From positions 36,892 through 100,891 of the forward strand of contig NZ_CBFHHE010000006.1 in the NCBI RefSeq assembly GCF_965655635.1: DNA of 64,000 nucleotides, given 5' to 3'. The stretch comes from Nereida sp965655635. Its GTDB lineage: Bacteria; Pseudomonadota; Alphaproteobacteria; Rhodobacterales; Rhodobacteraceae. The notes below the pieces were generated by a model. The model was not told the DNA's origin. It was given only the letters and a program-made list of their open reading frames with translations, and searched no databases. How positions within the stretch are numbered: the first letter of the stretch is position 1; every line of letters starts with the position of its first letter. Shown in pieces: positions 43,939-52,949 of the stretch. The translations under genes were made by a program, and so were the position numbers.

Positions 43939-44163
43939 TTATGCCCACCGGAACATCCCGATGATACCAGCGCTCGCGTAGAAAAATTGCAGTAGCAACA
44001 TGGCTCTGTGATTACACAAAAAGGCCCACAAGCCGATCGAGAATGACGAGATCAGCAGCAAACAAAACCCCCAAAATTCATAGCCAGAATTTGACGCCAC
44101 CAACAATGAGTATGCAATGGCAGTTCCTACGCCAAACCATTCAAGTGCTTTTTCTTTTGTCAT
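43939..44163 (-). CDS. Small membrane protein, 74 aa (second of a tandem pair)
   Basis: The protein has three predicted hydrophobic segments. It begins MTKEKALEWFGVGTAIAY and shows SNSGYEFWGFCLLLISSFSIGLWAFLCNHRAMLLLQFF in the core. It aligns by eye with the neighbouring 92-residue protein: L-(E/K)-W, GY/AY, a central aromatic block, LW, then RA(I/M). So the pair probably arose by duplication. The ATG at 44163 is preferred to a TTG four codons above. The product is unrelated to any family I can name with confidence. Confidence 0.65.
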   Translation of the reverse strand: MTKEKALEWFGVGTAIAYSLLVASNSGYEFWGFCLLLISSFSIGLWAFLCNHRAMLLLQFFYASAGIIGMFRWA

Positions 44164-44241
44164 TTGGTTGTCCAATGAAAATCTTAGCCACTCCTAACGC
44201 CGACGCCTGCAAAAAGGTAGCTTTGTTCGCACAGCCGAAAG

Positions 44242-44520
44242 CTAAGCGTTCAAATACCCTGCGGCGAGCGAAATGAATGCCCCAACATGAACAACCATGA
44301 TGGCGCGGTCTTTCCACATCACTCCGACTGCGAACCACAGGAAAATACCGGCGAAGAAAAAGAAGATGTTATAGGGTACCATATTGAGGCCTGTTAAGCC
44401 GTAGCCAATCAACTGGATGATTGTCGCAATCCACTTGAGCGTGTCCACATAGGGGCCTTGGGTTTTCTCAGCAACTGGCAGGTCTATCAACGGCTCAACT
44501 GACGGCGCATCAGGAGTCAT
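44242..44520 (-). CDS. Small membrane protein, 92 aa, coupled to guaA
   Basis: The ATG at 44520 overlaps the guaA stop (ATGA) with GTGGGA just upstream, so it is translationally coupled to guaA. The 92-residue product has a polar N-terminus of about 28 residues, then three hydrophobic segments (LKWIATIIQLIGYGL, YNIFFFFAGIFLWFAVGVMW, MVVHVGAFISLAAGYL). The LW...DRAIM pattern matches the neighbouring 74-residue protein. Function is unknown. Confidence 0.75.
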   Translation of the reverse strand: MTPDAPSVEPLIDLPVAEKTQGPYVDTLKWIATIIQLIGYGLTGLNMVPYNIFFFFAGIFLWFAVGVMWKDRAIMVVHVGAFISLAAGYLNA

Positions 44521-46082
44521 TCCCACTCAATTGTTCCCGGAGGCTTAGAGGTAATATCGTAGGTCACGCGGTTGATGCCTTTGATTTCGTTGATAATGCG
44601 CGTCGCTGTCTCGCCTAGGAATTCATGACTGAACGGATAGTAGTCGGCGGTCATGCCGTCGACGGAGGTAACTGCTCGCAATGCGCAGGCGAAGTCGTAG
44701 GTCCGCCCGTCGCCCATGACGCCGACTGTTCGAACGGGCAGGATCGCGACAAACGCTTGCCATATCTCGTCGTAAAGACCGTGTCTGCGGATCTGATCGA
44801 TGTAGACAGCATCGGCTTCACGCAAGATTTCAAGCTTTTCACGGGTGATTTCGCCGGGACAACGGATTGCAAGGCCTGGCCCCGGAAAGGGATGACGACC
44901 AATAAAGCTTTTGGGCAAACCAAGTTCGGCGCCAAGCGCGCGTACTTCGTCTTTGAACAGTTCACGAAGTGGCTCGACCAGCTTGAGGCCCATCTTTTCG
45001 GGCAGGCCGCCAACATTGTGGTGCGATTTGATCGTCACACTCGGCCCGCCACTAAATGAGACGCTTTCAATCACATCCGGATAGAGCGTTCCCTGCGCCA
45101 GAAATTCTGCGCCCTCAATGCTGTCTGCGTGTTTCTGAAACACATCAATAAACAGCTTTCCAATAATTTTTCTTTTGGTTTCAGGATCACTTACACCGTC
45201 AAGTTCACCCAGAAACAGCTCTTGCTCATCTGCGTGGATGAGTTTCATGTTGTAGTTGTCGCGGAACATGGTCACGACTTCTTCGGCCTCTCCTTTGCGC
45301 AAGAGCCCGTGATCAACGAAGACACATGTCAGCTGATCCCCGATGGCTTCATGCAGCAAAACGGCCGCGACAGAACTGTCCACGCCGCCTGACAAACCGC
45401 AGATTACATACTTATTGCCAACTTGCTTTCGGATCGCGGCGATGGCTTGTTCGCGGTACGCGCCCATTGTCCAGTCGCCGGTGAAGCCCGCCATTTCAAC
45501 GAAATTTTTGTAGAGAGCCGCCCCGTTGGGTGTGTGGTGAACCTCAGGGTGGAATTGAACCGCGTAGAAATTACGCGACAAATCTGCCGTAATCGCGAAA
45601 GGCGCGTTGGGTGACGTGCCGTAAACGTCAAAGCCCGGCGCAATGGCAGACACGTGATCACCGTGGCTCATCCAGACTTGTTCTTTGCCCTCTGCAAACC
45701 AACCCTCAAGCAGCGTGAGACGGGTATCTGCGGGGGTCACAAAGGCGCGACCAAATTCGGCAGTTCCGTGACCTGTGTCTACGCGGCCACCCAACATGTG
45801 CATCATGACTTGTTGACCGTAGCAGATGCCAAGGATCGGCACACCCATGTCAAACACAGACGCTGGCGGACGTGGCGAGCCTTCGCGGGTCACACTGTCT
45901 GGTCCCCCTGACAAAATGACCGCTTTAGGCGCGAATTCCGCCAAAAAGCTGTCGGTCACGTTCTGATAGGGGTGAATTTCGCAATACACACTTAGCTCGC
46001 GCAGGCGGCGGGCGATCAGTTGCGTAACTTGGCTGCCAAAATCAATGATGAGAAGGCGTTCGTGGGGCGTTTTCTGTGTCAT
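44517..46082 (-). CDS. guaA: GMP synthase (glutamine-hydrolysing)
   Basis: GuaA aminates XMP to GMP with ammonia from glutamine. The 521-residue protein has the class I glutaminase domain (Cys in GICYGQQ, His and Glu in FHPEVHH), then the ATP-pyrophosphatase PP-loop GLSGGVDSSVAA near residue 230, and the C-terminal dimerisation domain ending KPPGTIEWE. It is full length and has all catalytic residues. A small membrane protein gene overlaps its stop. It is divergent from the mttB homologue, with about 135 bases between. Confidence 0.98.
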   Translation of the reverse strand: MTQKTPHERLLIIDFGSQVTQLIARRLRELSVYCEIHPYQNVTDSFLAEFAPKAVILSGGPDSVTREGSPRPPASVFDMGVPILGICYGQQVMMHMLGGRVDTGHGTAEFGRAFVTPADTRLTLLEGWFAEGKEQVWMSHGDHVSAIAPGFDVYGTSPNAPFAITADLSRNFYAVQFHPEVHHTPNGAALYKNFVEMAGFTGDWTMGAYREQAIAAIRKQVGNKYVICGLSGGVDSSVAAVLLHEAIGDQLTCVFVDHGLLRKGEAEEVVTMFRDNYNMKLIHADEQELFLGELDGVSDPETKRKIIGKLFIDVFQKHADSIEGAEFLAQGTLYPDVIESVSFSGGPSVTIKSHHNVGGLPEKMGLKLVEPLRELFKDEVRALGAELGLPKSFIGRHPFPGPGLAIRCPGEITREKLEILREADAVYIDQIRRHGLYDEIWQAFVAILPVRTVGVMGDGRTYDFACALRAVTSVDGMTADYYPFSHEFLGETATRIINEIKGINRVTYDITSKPPGTIEWE

Positions 46083-46218
46083 GGGCGTTGATTATGCGCG
46101 AGTTGTGCTTGTGGCAAGAGAACATGTCGTTTTTACGCCAGAAGGGGCGGATATGGTGGCGGCAAACATCTGTCCACGCACTAGGTTACCGTTCAAACGA
46201 ACACAAGAGGGGCTCAGA

Positions 46219-47766
46219 ATGTCTGATACAGCAACAACTACACGCCGTGCACGTGGTGGCGGAGGCGCTGCGCGACGTGCGGCGCGGACGGCTGTCTCAT
46301 TTGATACGGCCAAATATATCGAACGCAACATCCCCAATTTTGAACTTTTGAGCGACGAAGCGCTTAGCATCATCGAAGAAAACGCGGAAACCTTGCTCGA
46401 GCAAGTAGGGGTGGCTTTTGTTGATTCTCCCGAAAGCCTCGAGCGTTGGAAGGCCGCTGGTGCATCTGTTGACGGCGAACGCGTGCGGATACCGCGTGGA
46501 TTGGCCCGTAAATTGTGCAGTACTGCGCCCTCGAAGTTCACCCAACATGCCCGTAACCCTGCGCGTAACGTTGAGATTGGTGGCGATACCCTAGTGACGG
46601 CACCTGTCTATGGTCCTCCGTTCGTGCGAGACAAAGACGGCGGCCGCCGCTACGCAACGATGGATGACTTCGTTAAATTCGTGAAGCTTGGCTATATGTC
46701 GAAATGGCTTCACCACTCTGGTGGCACGGTTTGTGAGCCAACAGATGTGCCTGTGAACAAGCGCCACCTTGATATGCTGCTTACGCATATGCTGTATTCG
46801 GATAAGCCGTTTATGGGCTCCGTGACAGAACCAAGCCGTGCACAAGACAGTGTTGAGATGTGTGAAATTCTGTTTGGAAAAGAATTCGTCCAAGAGAACA
46901 CAGTGATGACGTCGCTCATCAACATTAACAGCCCCATGACATTCGATTCGATCATGATGGGGGCGCTTGAAGTCTACGCCAAGAATAACCAAGCCTGCAT
47001 CATTTCACCGTTTATCGTGGGCGGCGCGATGGCTCCAGTGTCTGTCATGGGTACGTTGACGCAGGTTTTGGCCGAAGTGATGGCGGGCATTGCCTACAGT
47101 CAGATCATCCGCCCTGGTGCTCCAGTTATTTTCGGCACATTTGTGACATCGATCGACATGAACTCGGGCGCGCCCACGTTTGGCACCCCGGAAGCGAGCC
47201 AGATTTTGTACGGTGCAGGCCAACTTGCCCGCCGCATGGGGCTGCCGTTCCGGTCGGGTGGTGGACTTTGTGCGTCTAAGCTACCCGATGCGCAGGCAGC
47301 TTATGAGACTGCAAACACGCTGAACGCAGCGCTGATGGGCGGCGTTAACTTTATGCTCCACTCATGCGGTTGGCTCGAAGGTGGCCTTGTTGCGTCATTC
47401 GAGAAATTCGTGATGGATGCAGATCAACTTGGGACGTTGCACAAAATGGCCGAAGGTGTCGCCCATGACGAAAACGCTCAAGCAATGGGCGCGATCCGTG
47501 AAGTAGGCCCGGGCGGTCACTATCTTGGGTGCGACCATACGCAAGAGAATTTCAAATCGGCGTTTTGGAAGTCTGACGTGTTTGACTACCGTCCGTTCGA
47601 AACATGGGATGAGGACGGCGCGAAAGACACCCAATATCTTGCATCGCAGCGGGTTACCAAGATGCTGAGCGACTACCAGCAGCCTCAGATCAACCCCGAG
47701 ATCAAGACTGCCTTGGAGGCCTATGTGGCTGAGAAAAAAGCGTCCATGCCTGACGCGTTTATGTAG
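46219..47766 (+). CDS. MttB-family (trimethylamine methyltransferase-like) corrinoid methyltransferase, non-pyrrolysine
   Basis: The 515-residue protein belongs to COG5598. Archaeal MttB methylates a corrinoid protein with trimethylamine and needs pyrrolysine at an in-frame UAG. Here the frame has no internal stop, so it is the non-pyrrolysine type, whose known members use glycine betaine or other quaternary amines. The substrate here is unknown, and no corrinoid protein gene is adjacent. The start at 46219 has AGAGGGG upstream. Its 3' end overlaps the convergent DUF6477 gene by 46 bases. Confidence 0.88.
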   Translation: MSDTATTTRRARGGGGAARRAARTAVSFDTAKYIERNIPNFELLSDEALSIIEENAETLLEQVGVAFVDSPESLERWKAAGASVDGERVRIPRGLARKLCSTAPSKFTQHARNPARNVEIGGDTLVTAPVYGPPFVRDKDGGRRYATMDDFVKFVKLGYMSKWLHHSGGTVCEPTDVPVNKRHLDMLLTHMLYSDKPFMGSVTEPSRAQDSVEMCEILFGKEFVQENTVMTSLININSPMTFDSIMMGALEVYAKNNQACIISPFIVGGAMAPVSVMGTLTQVLAEVMAGIAYSQIIRPGAPVIFGTFVTSIDMNSGAPTFGTPEASQILYGAGQLARRMGLPFRSGGGLCASKLPDAQAAYETANTLNAALMGGVNFMLHSCGWLEGGLVASFEKFVMDADQLGTLHKMAEGVAHDENAQAMGAIREVGPGGHYLGCDHTQENFKSAFWKSDVFDYRPFETWDEDGAKDTQYLASQRVTKMLSDYQQPQINPEIKTALEAYVAEKKASMPDAFM

Positions 47767-48089
47767 GCTTTGGGGTTAACCACTTTTAGGCGGTCTTCGC
47801 AGACTGTTTCTTTATTCTGAACAATGGCCGCCTCGATCAAGAGCGCGGCCATTATCATGACATGGCGCGATGGTTGGTAATTTGCGTTATGCGCTTTGCG
47901 CTGTTCGTTGAGTTGTTCTTCTGCTGCCATGAGGCGGGCCAATGCTTTTTCTCCAGTCACAGCAGGTTCGGTTTTCAAAAGCTCAGCGAGTAGTTTTTCG
48001 CGATTACAAAGGTTTTTTGGGTTTCTTGCCGCGGCCAAAAGCAATTTGGGGCGTTTGATGTGGCTGAGTGTACGTAGGGCTTGGGTCAT
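47721..48089 (-). CDS. DUF6477-type protein
   Basis: The 122-residue protein begins MTQALRTLSHIKRPKLLLAAARNPKNL, with a core AALARLMAAEEQL-like region and SRHVMIMAALLIEAA, the layout of DUF6477 as I know it from Rhodobacterales. The ATG at 48089 has GGAG 8 bases upstream and is preferred to an ATG 4 codons earlier. The C-terminus is antisense to the last 46 bases of the mttB gene. The function is unknown. Confidence 0.75.
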   Translation of the reverse strand: MTQALRTLSHIKRPKLLLAAARNPKNLCNREKLLAELLKTEPAVTGEKALARLMAAEEQLNEQRKAHNANYQPSRHVMIMAALLIEAAIVQNKETVCEDRLKVVNPKAYINASGMDAFFSAT

Positions 48090-48322
48090 AATGGTCTCCA
48101 TAATCGTAAAAGCTATTCATTTTACGAAGCCATCATCACACAACCTATGCGGGTGTTTCGTAGAGATTTTATGAGCGCGCGGACCTCTTACCAATTGTTA
48201 TCGATTTGGAAAAAATAATCGAATTGCGGCAATTATGTTAACGCCTCGGTAATGTTTGCCCGCTTAAGTTGCATTGTCCTGTGGGTAAATCAGTGGATAG
48301 TTTTTGTATAAGGGGAGGCCAA

Positions 48323-49402
48323 ATGTCTAGTGTTACCGTTTCCAAGGTTTCAGGCGCGTTATCGCAGTCGCTGCCCGATTGGGTGCCGCAATCTGCCCGC
48401 AACTACATTCTACACACGGAAAAAGGGTGTTCGATCAGAGAGCTTGCCCGTGATTTGGGCTGCCATGCGTCTACTGTAAGCCGTCAGGTCAAGCGGCTTG
48501 AACGCCGCCGCGAAGACATATTGGTGGACGAGGCGCTGCGGACATTGGGAGCAACGGGACAGGGTGTGACGCCAACGGGGCGTTCGGGCCAAAAATCTGC
48601 CGACATTGCAGTGCGCGTCGCGGAGGCTGACATCTGTACAGACGAAGCAACAGTGAACCGCGAGGCGCGCCGCATTTTGCGCCGTTTGGTTGAGGCGGGT
48701 GCCGTTTTGGCTGTGGCCCGCGACATGGAAAAAGCCGTTGTGGTGCGCACTGGCGCGGACGGGCAAACCACAAGAACTGCAACTGTGGACCGGCCTGTTG
48801 CGAATGCAATGGCGCTAAAAGACTGGATTTCTTGCATCACGCCTTCACGTATTTCGCGTTACTTCATTACCTGTGCTGGCCGTGCGGCGTTGAAAACGCT
48901 GATTGAGGTCGGTGATGATGCAAAGCTAAGTGCGCGGACCGTAACGCAGGTTCATACGTCTGAGACAACTGACCCTCGGACGGCGCGCTATTCTCTTCGC
49001 GAAAGCCCGCTTGTGGTTTTGTCGCGGCGTAAAAGCAAAGACGGTGCGGCATTTTTGTCTGATGAACATGTGTCCGCAGGCGAGCGTTTGCGCGAAGATT
49101 TTGAGCTGGCGCAGATCGATGTAGGCGCAAATTTTGACTGGCAAGCGGCATTGAGGGCACCAGAAGAACCTACGGCCACAAGAGATGCCCAAAAACGTGT
49201 GTTCGCCGCACTTCATGATCTTGGGCCCGGTCTTGGGGATGTTGTGCTGCGCACGTGCTGCTACCTTGAAGGCCTAGAAGCGGCCGAGCGTCGCATGGGA
49301 TGGGCTGCGCGTTCTGGCAAAGTGGTACTACGCATCGCCTTAGAGCGGCTCAAGCGCCATTACTCAGATGTTTACGGTGCACACGGGCGTTTTGTGGGGT
49401 AG
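48323..49402 (+). CDS. DUF6456-type protein with N-terminal helix-turn-helix
   Basis: The 359-residue protein has an N-terminal helix-turn-helix (SIRELARDLGCHASTVSRQVKRLE, residues about 36-60), then a basic linker, and a C-terminal domain (SPLVVLSRRK ... AGERLREDFELAQID ... VVLRTCCYLEGLEAAERRMGW) matching DUF6456 of Rhodobacterales. It is probably a DNA-binding regulator. A very good ribosome-binding site (GGGGAGG) precedes the ATG at 48323. It is divergent from the DUF6477 gene. Targets are unknown. Confidence 0.82.
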   Translation: MSSVTVSKVSGALSQSLPDWVPQSARNYILHTEKGCSIRELARDLGCHASTVSRQVKRLERRREDILVDEALRTLGATGQGVTPTGRSGQKSADIAVRVAEADICTDEATVNREARRILRRLVEAGAVLAVARDMEKAVVVRTGADGQTTRTATVDRPVANAMALKDWISCITPSRISRYFITCAGRAALKTLIEVGDDAKLSARTVTQVHTSETTDPRTARYSLRESPLVVLSRRKSKDGAAFLSDEHVSAGERLREDFELAQIDVGANFDWQAALRAPEEPTATRDAQKRVFAALHDLGPGLGDVVLRTCCYLEGLEAAERRMGWAARSGKVVLRIALERLKRHYSDVYGAHGRFVG

Positions 49403-49504
49403 TCAGCCATTCGGTAAACACATAGCAGACAACACCGCACACCCCCTAGGCATTGGCAAACCGAAGGGCTATATCTCAAATATCTTGATAATTGAGGTAG
49501 CTTC

Positions 49505-50467
49505 ATGGCCACGCCCCGCGATTTGAAAATTCCTGCACAGCGCCACCCTGAAAAGCAGCGCCGTGCAGACGCTCCGCAGCCGAAAAAACCAGATTGGATT
49601 CGGGTTAAGGCGCCTGTTGGTGAGGGCTACAAGAAAACCCATGAAATTATGCGTGAGCACAAGTTGGTAACAGTTTGCGAAGAAGCTGGTTGTCCCAATG
49701 CTGGTGAATGCTGGAACCAAGGTCACGCCACGATGATGATCATGGGGCAAGTATGTACGCGCGCTTGTACGTTCTGCAACATCGCAACGGGTAAGCCGCC
49801 AGAAGCGCTTGATGTGTTTGAACCGGGCCGTGTTGCAGATGCGGTGAAAAAGCTTGGGCTTAACCACGTTGTCATAACCTCTGTAGACCGTGATGATATC
49901 GAAGATGGCGGGGCAGCACATTTTGCACAGACACTCCGTGCGATCCGGCGTCAATCACCCAAAACGACGATCGAAATCCTGACGCCAGATTTTATTCGTT
50001 GTGATGACAGTGCGTTAGAAGTTGTTGTTAATGCTAAGCCTGATGTGTTCAATCATAATCTAGAGACTGTTCCCGGGCTTTACCCCGAGGTCCGCCCGGG
50101 CGCGCGGTACTTCCATTCACTGCGTCTTTTGCAACGCGTAAAAGAGCTTGATCCGACAATCTTTACCAAGTCGGGCATCATGGTTGGCTTGGGTGAAGAT
50201 AAGCAAGCAGTCGTTCAAGTGATGGAAGATATGCGTGCGGCTGACATCGATTTTCTGACGATTGGTCAGTACCTTCAGCCAACGCCAAAACACCACGCTG
50301 TTGATCGTTTCGTCACGCCTGATGAATTCGCATCGTATGAGAGAGCTGCTTATAACAAGGGCTTTTTGATGGTATCATCCACGCCTCTGACACGATCAAG
50401 CTATCATGCAGGTGACGATTTTGCGCGCCTGAAAGCAGCCCGAGACAAGCGGCTGGCCGGCGCTTAA
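49505..50467 (+). CDS. lipA: Lipoyl synthase
   Basis: LipA inserts two sulfurs into octanoyl groups on carrier proteins, completing lipoate. The 320-residue radical-SAM protein has the auxiliary cluster cysteines in CEEAGCPNAGEC, the radical-SAM motif CTRACTFC, and the C-terminal SSYHA serine that binds the auxiliary cluster. GAGGT precedes the ATG. It is full length, with a hairpin around its stop codon. Confidence 0.97.
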   Translation: MATPRDLKIPAQRHPEKQRRADAPQPKKPDWIRVKAPVGEGYKKTHEIMREHKLVTVCEEAGCPNAGECWNQGHATMMIMGQVCTRACTFCNIATGKPPEALDVFEPGRVADAVKKLGLNHVVITSVDRDDIEDGGAAHFAQTLRAIRRQSPKTTIEILTPDFIRCDDSALEVVVNAKPDVFNHNLETVPGLYPEVRPGARYFHSLRLLQRVKELDPTIFTKSGIMVGLGEDKQAVVQVMEDMRAADIDFLTIGQYLQPTPKHHAVDRFVTPDEFASYERAAYNKGFLMVSSTPLTRSSYHAGDDFARLKAARDKRLAGA

Positions 50468-50479
50468 TCCGGCCATTTT
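50454..50479 (+). terminator. Hairpin overlapping the lipA stop codon
   Basis: TGGCCGG (50454-50460) pairs with CCGGCCA (50469-50475) and is followed by TTTTC. The lipA stop lies in the loop. It probably ends the lipA transcript before the convergent hpt gene. Confidence 0.65.
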
Positions 50480-50482
50480 CTA

Positions 50483-51019
50483 TCAATCAGTAAATCGTAC
50501 TATACCAATATGGTTAAGGTTGCGATTTCGTTGTGCGTAATCAATGCCGTACCCAACAACAAACTCGTCTGGGATAGCAAAACCAACCCAATCCGCTGAA
50601 ATATCCACCTCACGGCGGCTTTCTTTATCCAACAGAACGATGCTTTTCATCTTTGCTGGTTTGCGTGCCTGCAGCAGGCCAATGACGTGCTTCATCGTGT
50701 ATCCTGTATCAATCAAATCTTCGACGACAAGAACATGACGCGCTTCAATTGCGCCGCGTAAGTCCTTGAGAATACGCACTTCACGGCTGCTTTCCATGCC
50801 GTCGCCGTAGCTGCTTGCCTCTAGGAAATCGACTTCCACATCAAGATTCAACTCACGTACAAGATCGGCAATGAACACAAAACTGCCGCGCAACAGCCCG
50901 ACAACCACAAGCTTATCAGCGGTAGAAAACTCTGCCTCAATCTCACGGGCAAGTTCTTCAATGCGGGCAGCAATTGCCTTGGCGGTGATCATTGGATCGA
51001 TGACATACGGACGCGACAT
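50483..51019 (-). CDS. hpt: Hypoxanthine phosphoribosyltransferase
   Basis: Hpt salvages hypoxanthine (and guanine) to the nucleotide with PRPP. The 178-residue protein has the PRPP-binding LVVEDLIDTGYTMKHV motif, GLLRGSFVFIADL and the C-terminal base-binding FAIPDEFVVGYGIDY. I chose the ATG at 51019 (MSRPYVIDPMI); a start 14 codons upstream is possible. It is divergent from the ratA homologue by about 70 bases. Confidence 0.95.
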   Translation of the reverse strand: MSRPYVIDPMITAKAIAARIEELAREIEAEFSTADKLVVVGLLRGSFVFIADLVRELNLDVEVDFLEASSYGDGMESSREVRILKDLRGAIEARHVLVVEDLIDTGYTMKHVIGLLQARKPAKMKSIVLLDKESRREVDISADWVGFAIPDEFVVGYGIDYAQRNRNLNHIGIVRFTD

Positions 51020-51092
51020 ATTGGGCAATCCCCTTGATTTTCGCGCGCGAGCATACGACATCTGGCAGGCCTGTCATCAACGAAATTGAATC

Positions 51093-51545
51093 ATGCCGAC
51101 ACATACCGACACAAAAACACTGCCATACACTGCGCAGCAAATGTACGATCTGGTCGCGGATGTGGCGTCCTATCCTAAGTTTTTGCCGTGGTGCGCGGCC
51201 GCGCGCATTAGAAGTAGGACGGAGCAAGACCAAGGTGCATCTGAGGTTATGCTTGCGGATCTGGTCATCAGTTTCAAAGTGTTCCGCGAACGTTTTGGTA
51301 GCAGAGTGGTTCTGTATCCGAACGATCAGAAGATTGAGACAGCCTACATTGATGGCCCATTCAAATATATGGAATCGACTTGGAGTTTCAAAGACGTAGA
51401 AGGTGGTGTTGAAGTAACCTTCTTTGTAGATTTTGAATTTAAGAACGCCATCCTTCAAGGCATCATTGGCGTTGTGTTTAATGAGGCGATGCAGCGGATT
51501 GTGCGCGCATTTGAGCGTCGCGCTGACGCACTTTACGGTGGCTAG
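51093..51545 (+). CDS. RatA/Coq10-type START-domain protein
   Basis: The 150-residue protein has the polyketide-cyclase/START fold of the RatA-Coq10 family: PYTAQQMYDLVADVASYPKFLPWC near the N-terminus and VTFFVDFEFKNAILQGIIGVVFNEAMQRIVRAFERRADALYG at the C-terminus in pieces. Eukaryotic relatives bind ubiquinone (Coq10), while E. coli RatA was described as a ribosome-association toxin. In alphaproteobacteria a quinone-related role is more likely, though unproven. It converges with amtB at a hairpin. Confidence 0.9.
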   Translation: MPTHTDTKTLPYTAQQMYDLVADVASYPKFLPWCAAARIRSRTEQDQGASEVMLADLVISFKVFRERFGSRVVLYPNDQKIETAYIDGPFKYMESTWSFKDVEGGVEVTFFVDFEFKNAILQGIIGVVFNEAMQRIVRAFERRADALYGG

Positions 51546-51553
51546 AACGCAAA

Positions 51554-51575
51554 CGGCCATTCCGAAGAATGGCCG
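51554..51575. terminator. Hairpin between ratA homologue and amtB
   Basis: CGGCCATTC (51554-51562) pairs with GAATGGCCG (51567-51575) around a CGAA tetraloop. It lies between convergent genes and probably ends both, although the T tracts on either side are short. Confidence 0.65.
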
Positions 51576-51604
51576 CTATTTAGTCTATCAAGTTGGACGC
51601 TAAG

Positions 51605-52786
51605 TTACGACGTTGTATCGTAGGCACGCTCACCGTGTACTGCCAAATCGAGGCCGGTCTGCTCTGTTTCTTCATCGACACGCAACGGAGTAATTGCCCT
51701 CACGATGTAGACCAAAGCGATTGTGACGACGGTAGTGAAAACGCCTACGATTGCGAGTGATCCAAGTTGCGCAACCCACGTGCCTTGGCCAACCAAGGCA
51801 ATTACGATTGTGCCGAAAATGCCGCCCACACCGTGTACCGCGAACACATCGAGCGTGTCGTCAATTTTGAGTGTGTTGCGAACCAATACGACGGCCTCTT
51901 GGCACAAGATGCCAGCAACGCCGCCGATGCACAGTGCCGTTACAGGATCAACAAAGCCAGACGCGGGCGTGATTGAGGCCAGCCCTGCGATTGTCCCAGT
52001 CACGATCCCAACAAGAGAGGCCTTGCCAAACTTGATCTTTTCCCACAATGCCCATGACAATGAGGCGGCCGCCGCTGAGATATGCGTGACTGTCAGAGCC
52101 ATTGCGGCGCCACCATCTGCCGCCAGTTGGGATCCACCGTTGAAGCCGAACCAGCCAATCCACAGCATTGCAGCGCCGATCATGACGTAGCCAGGATTGT
52201 GGGGGGGCTTGCTTTGCTCTTTGCGCGCGCCAAGCATCACCGCAATAATAAGTGCTGCGAGGCCGGCTGTCTCGTGGACTACGATGCCACCAGCGAAGTC
52301 GCGGGCACCTGTCTCACCAAACATGCCGCCGTCCGCCAACATGCCGCCACCCCAGATCCAGTGAACCACAGGTGCGTAACAAAGCAGCATCCAAAGGCCG
52401 GAAAAGAGCAGAACAAACCCAAAGCCGACGCGCTCAACATATGCGCCGACGATCAGCGCCGGTGTGATGACCGCAAAGGTCATTTGGAAGGCAAAGAACA
52501 GAACCTCGGGGATTGTACCTGCCAAAGTGTCTGCGTCGATGCCCGCAAGGAACATCTTGTCCAAACCGCCCCAATAGCCGCTTGTACCGCTGCCAAAAGC
52601 GATGGAATATCCGAAGGCTAGCCACAATACGCTCATTAAACATGCGATTGCGTAGCAGTGCATAAACACGCTCAAAACGTTGCGCGAACGGACCAAGCCG
52701 CCGTAAAATAGTGCCAAACCTGGCAATGTCATAAATAGAACCAACGCCGTTGCGACGATGATCCAAGCTGTATCTGCCCCTACCAT
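51605..52786 (-). CDS. amtB: Ammonium transporter
   Basis: AmtB imports ammonium at the inner membrane and is normally gated by a PII protein. The 393-residue protein has eleven hydrophobic helices, the GGLVRSRN loop, the pore-lining His in VVHETAGLAAL, and the second twin His in FAVHGVGGIFG. AGGAGG precedes the start. glnK, which usually accompanies amtB, is not beside it. The nitrogen regulators ntrBC lie 3-6 kb away on the other strand. Confidence 0.96.
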   Translation of the reverse strand: MVGADTAWIIVATALVLFMTLPGLALFYGGLVRSRNVLSVFMHCYAIACLMSVLWLAFGYSIAFGSGTSGYWGGLDKMFLAGIDADTLAGTIPEVLFFAFQMTFAVITPALIVGAYVERVGFGFVLLFSGLWMLLCYAPVVHWIWGGGMLADGGMFGETGARDFAGGIVVHETAGLAALIIAVMLGARKEQSKPPHNPGYVMIGAAMLWIGWFGFNGGSQLAADGGAAMALTVTHISAAAASLSWALWEKIKFGKASLVGIVTGTIAGLASITPASGFVDPVTALCIGGVAGILCQEAVVLVRNTLKIDDTLDVFAVHGVGGIFGTIVIALVGQGTWVAQLGSLAIVGVFTTVVTIALVYIVRAITPLRVDEETEQTGLDLAVHGERAYDTTS

Positions 52787-52949
52787 GATACCCTCCTAAG
52801 GTGGTTTTGAGGTGCAATAAGCATGGGGGTTGCGCCCGATAAAGAGGCAGTGTGTCTATGTGTGTGCTTAAATTATCAGCAAGCTGAGTGTGCGCGAATA
52901 CTGTGCGGTAGTGTAGCCTATTTGCTTAATTAATAGGCGAAACGCAAAT

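Noticed and set aside
46045..46218. Longer N-terminus for the MttB homologue
   Set aside because: The extra 58 codons overlap the guaA start region and lack family similarity; the ATG at 46219 has a strong ribosome-binding site.
48163..48234. 23-residue ORF in the DUF6477-DUF6456 gap
   Set aside because: It has no ribosome-binding site and no recognisable features.
52787..52949. NtrC or sigma-54 site upstream of amtB
   Set aside because: A TGCACC half-site is present, but no matching half and no -24/-12 spacing; NtrC here lacks GAFTGA anyway.
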